Origin: Argentina anserina
Lineage: Eukaryota; Streptophyta; Magnoliopsida; Rosales; Rosaceae
NCBI RefSeq assembly: GCF_933775445.1
Contig: NC_065874.1
Location: 31,008,501 to 31,072,500, forward strand
DNA length: 64,000 nt
Direction of reading: 5' to 3'
Shown one piece after another: positions 57,110-64,000 of the stretch. A program made the position numbers and the translations under genes. Below the pieces are notes generated by a model that worked only from the letters and a program-made list of their open reading frames with translations, ran no database searches and had not been told where the DNA came from. Numbering within the stretch: the first letter of the stretch is position 1; each line of letters opens with the position of its first letter.

Positions 57110-58880
57110 ATGGCTTTAAATATTTCTCACTTTGTTGGTGTTGATACATGGATTATTGATTCGGGTGCGTCTGATCATATGACTTATGACAAATCTTATT
57201 TTACTATATTGTCTCCTCCACTAGTATCCTATGTTACTAATGCTAATGGTGAGGCATTCCACGTATTAGGAAAATGGTCAGTTCGTATTACCCCCACAAT
57301 AGAGCTTCACAATGTGCTCTATGTACCTGTTTTATCTCATCATTTGATATATGTTCCCCAATTGAACGCTGACGCCAAGTGCTATGTGACATTTTTTCCT
57401 ATGTATGTGATATTTCAGGATCTTCTCACCGGGGAGTTAATTGGTCGGGGTATCTGAGGGGCCGGTTGTTTCATCTGGATCAGACATATGCGGGGGAGAA
57501 ACCAGGGGCACAGTCTCGGACCGCTTTAATCTTCACTTCTGACAAGCTAAGTGAAGTTTTGTTATGGCATCGTCGCTTAGGGCATCAATCTTTTAGTGTT
57601 ATGAAAAAAATATATGCCTACTTTGTTTATTAGTGTGGATGAGTCACTTTTACGTTGTGAGACATGTGTTTTGGGCAAGAGTCGTCGTTCTACTTATTCC
57701 CCTAGTACTTCTATTAAACGTATTATTCCTTTCGAATTAATTCATTCTGATATTTGGGGACCCTCCAAAGAATCTACTGTGTCATGGATGCGGTATTATG
57801 TGTCATTTATTGATGATTGAACCCGTCTTTCATGAATTGTTCTCCTCAAAACTAAAGATGAGGTTTTTCACGCTTTTCAAGCCTTCTATACCACTGTCCA
57901 AACAAAATATAATGCCACAGTTAGAGTTCTTCGTTCTGATAATGGGGGGGGAATATGTGAATCATGTCTTTCAGGAGTTCCTTTGCACACACGAAATTGT
58001 TCATCAAATAGCGTGACCTTATACACATGAGCAGAATGGAGTTTCTGAAAGGAAAATCGTCATTTACTTGACATGGCTCGGTGTATTCTTTTTAGTGCCC
58101 ATATGCTCAAATACCTTTGGGGTGATGCTGTCATAACTTCCGCCCACCTCATTAATCGTCTTCCCTCTCGTGTCCTTCAAGGAAAAGTTCCATATGAGGT
58201 GCTTGCATCTCATGTCTCCTTACTCTTTTTTCATAATCTTCTTGCCCGTGCTTTCGGTTGTGTTGCTTTTGTCCATCTTCCAAAACACCAGAGATCTAAG
58301 TTGGATACCCTGGCCGTTAAATGTGTGTTTGTTGGGTATGGCGGACATCAGAAAGGGTACCGGTGCTATCATCCGCCTACCAGGAAGTACTATGTCACTA
58401 TGGATGTTACTTTCTTTGAGGACATGAGTTATTTTCCCTCTTCCGATACTACTCTTCAAGGGGAGAATTCATACTTTGAAGAGATGTATCATGGAGACGG
58501 GGAGAAAAGTAAGCCAGTAGATATGGTGACAGGATCAATTGAGATTACCAATGTGTCCGCTATACATGCACCACCGAGTGATTCCGGTATAGTCACTCCA
58601 GAGATTCAGGTACCAGAAGATGACAACACAACTGCCCCTCATGACTCTCGTACTACTGTTTATACACCTGACCAATGCTCTCCTGGTACGGAAGATCACT
58701 CATCTGAGGTTAGTCATTCTATTGGGACTAATACTAATGAGGCTAATAGCAGACAATATGTCTTGCCAAATAGGTCTACTCGGGGTCAGCCAACAAAAAA
58801 ATATGAACCTACCCTTCAGGCTAAAACTAAGTATCGTGTGGAAAATTTTATGTTTACTAAAAGATTGTATAAGTCATAAG
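57110..58880 (+). pseudogene. Copia II protease and integrase relic
   Basis: Protease active site WIIDSGASDHMT at about 57150. Pre-integrase LLWHRRLGHQSFSVM at about 57560. CETCVLGKSRRSTYS and LIHSDIWGPS follow in a shifted frame, then SDNGG with a frame break at about 57940, then the C-terminal integrase piece (58073-58880) with YLWGDAVITSAHLINRLPSR and VKCVFVGYGGHQKGYRCYHP. The core residues are spread over three frames, with stops near 57817 and 58013. Confidence 0.82.
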
Positions 58881-58929
58881 AATCATTTGTGAATCAAATA
58901 TCTACTATATCAGTACCTAACAAAGTTCA

Positions 58930-60400
58930 GGATGCATTGAGAGATCCAAAATGGAGGAAAGTAATGGAGGAAGAGATTGAAGCATTACAAAAGAACAATA
59001 CTTAGGAACTTGTATCTCTACCACATGGCAAAAAGACTGTAGGATGTCGTTGAGTGTTTACAGTGAAGCATAATCCAGATGGCTCAGTGAGCTGGTATAA
59101 AACACGCCTAGTAGCAAAATGGTTCACCCAGATATATGACATAGACTATGATGAGACATTTGCACATGTTGCAAATATGAGCACTATTCTAGTTTTGCTC
59201 TCTTGTGCTGTTAGCTTAAACTGGCCACTTAGACAGTTTGATGTTAAGAATGCATTCCTTCATGGAGAACTTACAGAAGAAGTGTACATGGATCTTCCAC
59301 CGGGATATGCGGCCGCTTCTCCAAGTAACTTTGTATGCAGATTGAGGAAATCTTTGTATGGTCTTAAACAGTCACCTCGTGCTTGATTTGGAAGATTATC
59401 ACAATTCATGAGGATAATTAGCTACAAACAGAGTAATTCAGACCACACATTATTTCTCAGACATCAACAAGGGAATGTAACAACCCTAATTATATATGTT
59501 GATGATATGGTAGTTACTGGGAATGATATTGTTGAGGTGGATAGATTACAAAAACAGCTAGCCACAGAATTTGAAAGACCTAGGAGCACTCAAGTACTTC
59601 TTGGGCATTGAGGTAGCCCGGGGAAGTGATGGTATCTATCTGTATCTGAGGAAGTACATCCTTGATCTACTAATAGAGACCGGTATGCTGGATTACACTC
59701 CCATTGATACTCCTATTGAGCAGAACCATCGGTTAGCAGAATATCCATATCAAATGCGTATTGAAAAACCTCGTTATCAGAGGCTAGTTGGACGTCTGAT
59801 TTATTTATCACATACCAGACTAGATGTTGCGTATGCAGTGAGTGTAGTGAGTCAGTTCATGCATAATCTCAGTGTGGACCACATAGATGTTGTTGTAAGG
59901 ATTTTGAGGTACTTAAAGTCAGCTCCAGGGAGAGGAGTAATGTTCTCTAATCACAATAATATCCTTGAGGTTTGTGGCTTCACGGATGCAGACTGGGCTG
60001 GAAATATAACAGCTCGGAGATCTACATCAGGGTACTTTACCTTTGTTGGGGTAAACTTGTTAAATGGAAGAGTAAGAAACAAAAAGTGGTAGCTCGATCT
60101 AGTGCTGAAGCAGAATACAAAGATATGGCTCAGGGAGTGCGAATTATTATAGCTTAGAAATTTGCTACAAAATTTGGGTATTAAGCCTAAGTATGCTATG
60201 CAGCTGTAATGTGACAACAAGACAGCTATTGATATTTCCCAGAATCTTGTGTAACATGATCGTACAAAACATGTGGAAGTTGATCGTCACTTTATAAAGG
60301 AGAAGCTAGACGCAAAAATCATAAGTTTTCTTTTTGTTCCTATAGAAGAGCAACTTGCCGATATGCTCACAAAATGAGTGTCTAAAAAGGCCTTTTATGA
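58930..60400 (+). pseudogene. Copia II reverse transcriptase and RNase H relic
   Basis: RT starts near 58950. [20 protein letters not shown] and [20 protein letters not shown] follow, then [11 protein letters not shown] (stop at 59384), the catalytic box IIYVDDMVVTG at about 59490, a frame change near 59575, and RNase H with FTDADWAGNITARRSTSGYF and (shifted) RSSAEAEY. Further stops lie at 59005, 60090 and 60156. The order and motifs are complete enough for a clear copia assignment. Confidence 0.85.
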
Positions 60401-60453
60401 TTCACTTAGCAAGTTTGGCATAGTTGATATGTATGCACCAACTTAAGGGGGAG

Positions 60454-60620
60454 TGTTGGCGTGAATCACGGAGGGAATTGAGGGTTAAAGTGTAGGTTTA
60501 CTTATTATATATAGAATATTAATGTGTATAGGTTGATTAAGGCAGGGTAATATACTTTTCCTCTTTGTTTAAATAGAGGCCACCCTCAATTAATAAATCA
60601 GATCTCAAAATTCTCTAATA
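60454..60620 (+). repeat. 3' LTR of copia II
   Basis: TGTTGGCGTGAATCACGGAG directly after the polypurine tract. Collinear with the 5' LTR for 108 bp and continuing through TTTAAATAGAGGCCACCCTC. End estimated. Confidence 0.7.
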
Positions 60621-61079
60621 CGAATCCTGGTCATAAAATAGGGGTAGGTCAGTGGTGGATGCATGTGGAAGATCTCTTACCAATATATAATATGTAAGTA
60701 CTTGGAAATATTTAAAGAACCTTTAGTTCAGTTGGTTAGTTGTCTTGTACATGTTCTTAGGAATCGTTATTAACTCAGTTTTTAATTGTCTTTTTTTTTT
60801 CTCATATATTATATTTTTCTCCCTTTAAGTCTTTAACCACACGGTCACACACTTTGTCCTCCATTTCTTATTTAATGTATCATGCAATTTTTTCCCTTCT
60901 CATTTCCTTCTTTAGTTAATATATTTTGAAATATGTTTTTGCCAAATTTTTACTTTTTGATTAATTTCAATGAAATTCTAAAATGTTTTATCATACACAC
61001 TTCCTTAGTGTTTTTAATAAAATTTTCCTGTGATGAGTTTCTAATATAAAAATATATACATCAAGAAATTGTAAAGAAA
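60621..61079. other. Intergenic, no gene seen
   Basis: T-rich sequence between copia II and the decayed Gag-UBP copy. No features recognised. Confidence 0.4.
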
Positions 61080-61790
61080 ACACCGCCGCGCTGCGTCCCT
61101 CCTGGAGGTCCTCATGGACCACTTCACTAAACCCTCAATGTCCGGAGACTGGTCAAGTTCAGGCGCTACGTGGAGCACAAGTTGCCCGCCGGCTGGGCAA
61201 ATCGGTAGATGAGCGCGTACAGGAGATGACTTTCAGGGCTGCAAAGCTAGACAGTGAGGGAGTGGAAAGTCTTAGAGGAGTTGCAGGTTTTGATGTTGAT
61301 GAATAGTTTGCCGGAAAGGCCGGAAGAGACGGTTGAATGGCGACTGGTGAACATGGATACATATGAAATGTGTCTCGACAAGGTGATTGAGAGGCTCGCT
61401 CATTTGCGCTAGTACAAGGGTTTGGAAACAAAAACAGAAATGACCATCTAAGACTTAATTTCCAGCTTTGATTAGTCGTCATTGTTTGCTTATGATGATC
61501 GACTCATATAACAAATATAGGTACTTTTTTTTTTGAAAGGAAAGCCCTAACTATTATATGTTGCCTGAGAAACTTTGATTTCGATCGACCTTGTGAATCA
61601 TAAGAAAAGTCAGCATAGTTTTTTGTATTTTGATTTTTGAAGGAGACACCATTAATTTAGTATTATTAATTAAGATTAATTTTCTTGTTCAATTCAAACT
61701 CGAATACTCGATTATAAAATAATCTTGATTCAGTTGACTGTATTCTTGTCCCTGCCATCTTTTGCTCTGCTTACAGTTGAAATAAGTGTG
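61080..61790 (+). pseudogene. Decayed tandem copy of the Gag-UBP12/13 chimera
   Basis: About 330 bp (61080-61411) follow exon 1 of the chimeric gene from about residue 104 onward (compare CACTTCACTAAACCCTCAATG with 62370). A part collinear with its first intron comes next, then a remnant of exon 2 (about 61560-61670, with GACCTTGTGAATCATAAGAA and GAAGGAGACACCATT), and then about 110 bp of the next intron. The first ~100 codons and the promoter are missing. A net length change near 61185 shifts the frame and a stop lies at 61408. Because both the Gag-like part and the UBP part are present in the same order, the copy arose after the fusion. Confidence 0.8.
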
Positions 61791-61928
61791 CTTTGCTTCA
61801 AGATCGCAATGTAATAATTCACACACCGACTAGGACAAACCAAATTCATGTCTTGTAAATTCGTATTAAAATTTGTACGTAGACATGTAGATACGATTCA
61901 TTATACGGATAACCTGATGTGAAATCCC

Positions 61929-61938
61929 CTATAAATAG
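61929..61938 (+). promoter_or_regulatory. TATA box of the Gag-UBP chimeric gene
   Basis: CTATAAATAG, a near-ideal plant TATA box, 88 bp before the ATG at 62026. A C-rich stretch follows where transcription would begin (about 61960). Confidence 0.7.
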
Positions 61939-62025
61939 AAACTACCCACCCTGCTCCAAATCCCTAAATTTTGGCAGCAAGGCAGACCCAGCGGTCAAAC
62001 TAGAGTGATCAGTTCAGTTGAAACC

Positions 62026-63511
62026 ATGCTGAGTTCAATCAAAAACATGGTGTCTCGTAACGTAATTCCCAATAGGTGGAGAACCTCAGACGAGACTTCA
62101 GTCCTGAACTGCAAGGCCAATTTCGGCAACTGGAAGACCAAGCTTGAGTCTGTCCTCAAGTTGAACCACGTCGACTACGTCCTCACCGAACCAAAGCCTC
62201 CCGAGCCCACCACCGTAACCCCTCAAACTGGCGTCGCTCGCCACCAGAAATGGCTCGTCGACGACTCCCTCGCCCGCGGGCTCATCCTTGAAACACTCGA
62301 CGCAACGGTTTACGTCTCTTATCTCCACCACCCCACCGCCGCGTCCCTCATGAAGGCCCTCACGGACTACTTCACTCAACCCTCAATGTTCCGGAGGCTC
62401 GTCAAGTTCAGGCGCTACATGGAGCACAAGTTCGGGGAGGGCAAATCGGTAAATGAGCATGTGAAGGAGATGGGTTCCTTGGCTGCTGAGCTGGAGAATG
62501 AGGGAGTTCAAGTTCCGGAGGAGTTGAAGGTTCTGATGCTCATCAATAGTTTGCCGGATAGGTGGAGAGAGACTATTGATGGGCTAATGGTGAACATGGA
62601 TAAAGATGGTCCAGGTGAAATGGGTCTTGACAAGGTGACCAAGAGGCTCATTGACTTGGGTTTGAAGAAACACAGAGAAGAAAATCCAGACCTGTATGCT
62701 ACTATAAAGGTTCAAACCCTCTCTTCAATACATTTCAAGCTGCATTGATCATTTGTTGCTTCTGATGATTTATATAACTATTATAGGTTTCCCGGGAGGA
62801 GGATCTTTTTGAGCAGATTGGAAAAGACATCTTTTTCGGCCTTGTGGATCATAAGAAAATCAGAAGTTTTTGTATTTTGAAGGAGACGCCATTTGACCAA
62901 TTTAAGGTTCATTAGTATTAACTGTATGAATAAGATTTATTTTCTTGTTCAGACTCCATCGTAATTGATTATCAATATGATCTGGATCGTATTCTTGTAT
63001 GAGTTGTCTCTGCTATCTTTTTCTCTGTGATATCAGCATAGTTACAATGCGCGCAATTTCATTCAACTTGGTCATTTTTGTTTGATGATTTTCCTTACGG
63101 GTTTAGGAAATAGGATTGAAGATCTTACAGTTCAGCTAAGATATGCAAGTACCAATCTAATGCAGCCTACGTTACATGATATCATATTACTAGAAGCATT
63201 AAATATATGCAATTAGGAATTTAGGATAATGTTTCTGTGGTATAAGCATTAAATCAGACCTCAGCTGAACAACTCTGTTTCAGAAATACTATCTACTCTT
63301 AATGCTAGAAAATATTGTTTTACACAATTATCTATGATATTATGTTCTGTCTTGCACTCATTATTGTTCTCCATAATGATTCATCCAGGAGGAGGTTGCG
63401 AAGGAGTTTGGCATACCAGTACAATATCAGAGGTACTGGAAATCGGATGAGGGTAAAATCAGTGAAAATCGCCCATGGCGTCGGTTGACACTTATGGAGG
63501 AAAGAGCATCT
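62026..63511 (+). CDS. Chimeric gene: copia Gag (UBN2-like) domain fused to UBP12/13 C-terminal segment (partial)
   Basis: Exon 1 is 62026-62709 (228 codons, first in-frame ATG), exon 2 62787-62906 (40 codons) and exon 3 63389-63511 (41 codons). All joins are phase 0 with GT/AG borders (62710, 62786, 62907, 63388, 63512). Residues ~28-205 form a copia Gag/UBN2 domain (NFGNWKTKLESVL; VKFRRYMEHKFGEGKSVNEH; LMLINSLPDRW). From about residue 212 the sequence is that of plant UBP12/UBP13 (PDLYATIKV; then EQIGKDIFFGLVDHKKIRSF; then EEVAKEFGIPVQYQRYW), the region related to the ICP0-binding domain of USP7. UBP12/13 are deubiquitinases, but the catalytic domain is absent here. Introns are retained, so the UBP part came by DNA duplication. 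No further exon was found by 64000. Expression and function are unknown. Confidence 0.8.
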
Positions 63512-64000
63512 GTAATTATCTTCTGCTCTGATATCTTTGTCTGTAATTAATGTTCTTTTTGATGCATTTCTTTTGGTCAGACTCCGATGATAGTTGACTG
63601 ATCTGTTTGGTGATTGTCATCTTGTAGATGTTATCAGTACATACAAGTTACAATCTGATACTTTTACTAGTGTGCTTCTGTAAAGGAAAAAAATGCTATG
63701 ATTTCAGTACATACAAGTTACAATCTGTCTTAAAAATGCTATGTTATCAGTTAAGTTCTTTCATGTTGTACTTGGGTTTGATTTTCTTTGTTTCCTCGTA
63801 ACAAATTTACATAAAAAGCCCACAAATTGTCCAGACCTTCCATTTACACATTCGTGTTTATGCTGCTGATGTTTCTTTCTGCTATCTGTTTTCTTTGTTT
63901 CCTTTGATGAACTTTTATGGGACAGGTGTAATTTCTATATCTTCATTTGGTGCTTTTCATGTGCTACATGATTTCCGCACACTAGCCAATAAGCTACATT
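63512..64000 (+). other. Presumed intron 3 of the chimeric gene, runs out of the window
   Basis: Starts with GTAATT at the exon 3 border. T-rich sequence typical of a plant intron, with a short direct repeat AGTACATACAAGTTACAATC at about 63639 and about 63707. The next UBP12/13 exon, expected to begin with a Gly-Gln-Leu-Arg-like segment, was not recognised before the window ends. Confidence 0.5.

Larger units (their letters stand above)
55157..60620 (+). mobile_element. Second Ty1/copia element, heavily decayed (about 5.5 kb)
   Basis: A shortened 5' LTR (55157-55265), a primer site, a GC-rich leader, gag-protease-integrase-RT-RNase H relics in copia order on the plus strand, a polypurine tract TTAAGGGGGAG (60443-60453) and a 3' LTR starting TGTTGGCGTGAATCACG at 60454. 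The right LTR end is put near 60620 because the sequence looks like U5 up to CTCTAATAC, but no target duplication confirms it. Frame changes and stops are many, so it is much older than copia I. The differing LTR and pol place it in another copia lineage. Confidence 0.85.

Noticed and set aside
1..64000. CRISPR arrays, prophage, operons or bacterial defence genes
   Set aside because: No spaced direct repeats of CRISPR type and no prokaryotic gene organisation; all evidence is for a plant nuclear genome.

Overview
This is a 64 kb piece of a plant nuclear genome, almost certainly a eudicot. The evidence is two genes with spliceosomal introns and plant TATA boxes, a HOOKLESS1-type acetyltransferase, and a dense nested set of plant transposable elements (Ty1/copia, Ty3/gypsy of Tat and chromovirus type, hAT-like, long-TIR and foldback MITEs, a LINE-like retroposon). 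Rosaceae is a plausible guess from the general look of the repeats, but nothing here proves it. No rRNA, tRNA, CRISPR or organelle genes were recognised. Calls rest on reading the sequence and recalling family motifs; no database search was run.

Host genes. (1) An HLS1-like N-acetyltransferase lies on the minus strand at 19761-21097, with two exons, one 140-bp intron and 398 codons, and looks intact. (2) The most interesting locus is at the right end. At 62026-63511 a plus-strand gene starts behind a good TATA box. Its first exon encodes a copia-type Gag (UBN2-like) domain, and it continues in frame across two phase-0 introns into a C-terminal segment of a UBP12/UBP13 ubiquitin-specific protease. 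A decayed copy of the same fusion lies just upstream at about 61080-61790. The gene probably continues past the window.

Left part (1-10.3 kb): a hAT-like non-autonomous element (1103-2296), then a degenerate copia element with 184-bp LTRs (from 2981). Its distal half is present a second time in inverted orientation, giving an inverted repeat with 1188-bp arms (6001-7188 and 9087-10274). 10.3-14.2 kb: a cluster of foldback MITEs set in TA microsatellites. 14.2-19.6 kb: a complete copia element with 663-bp LTRs and a perfect 5-bp target duplication, but a broken gag-pol. 22.5-23.6 kb: a long-TIR DNA element containing a solo LTR. 24.0-25.5 kb: a LINE-like retroposon.

Middle (26.4-33.1 kb): a TIR element split by a second member of the 184-bp-LTR copia family (26515-32705). 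33.1 to about 43.7 kb: a decayed Tat-lineage gypsy element with gag, protease, RT, RNase H, archaeal-type RNase H and integrase relics, followed by an antisense coding region that is split by a 2256-bp solo LTR (39903-42158). 44.2-45.3 kb: a minus-strand gypsy gag/LTR fragment. 47.2-54.0 kb: a minus-strand gypsy element carrying its own nested solo LTR (49331-51253). 55.2 to about 60.6 kb: a second, heavily decayed copia element.

Most of the window is therefore nested retrotransposon sequence, with at least five insertion layers that can be ordered from target-site duplications. The two cellular coding loci are the HLS1-like gene and the Gag-UBP chimera.
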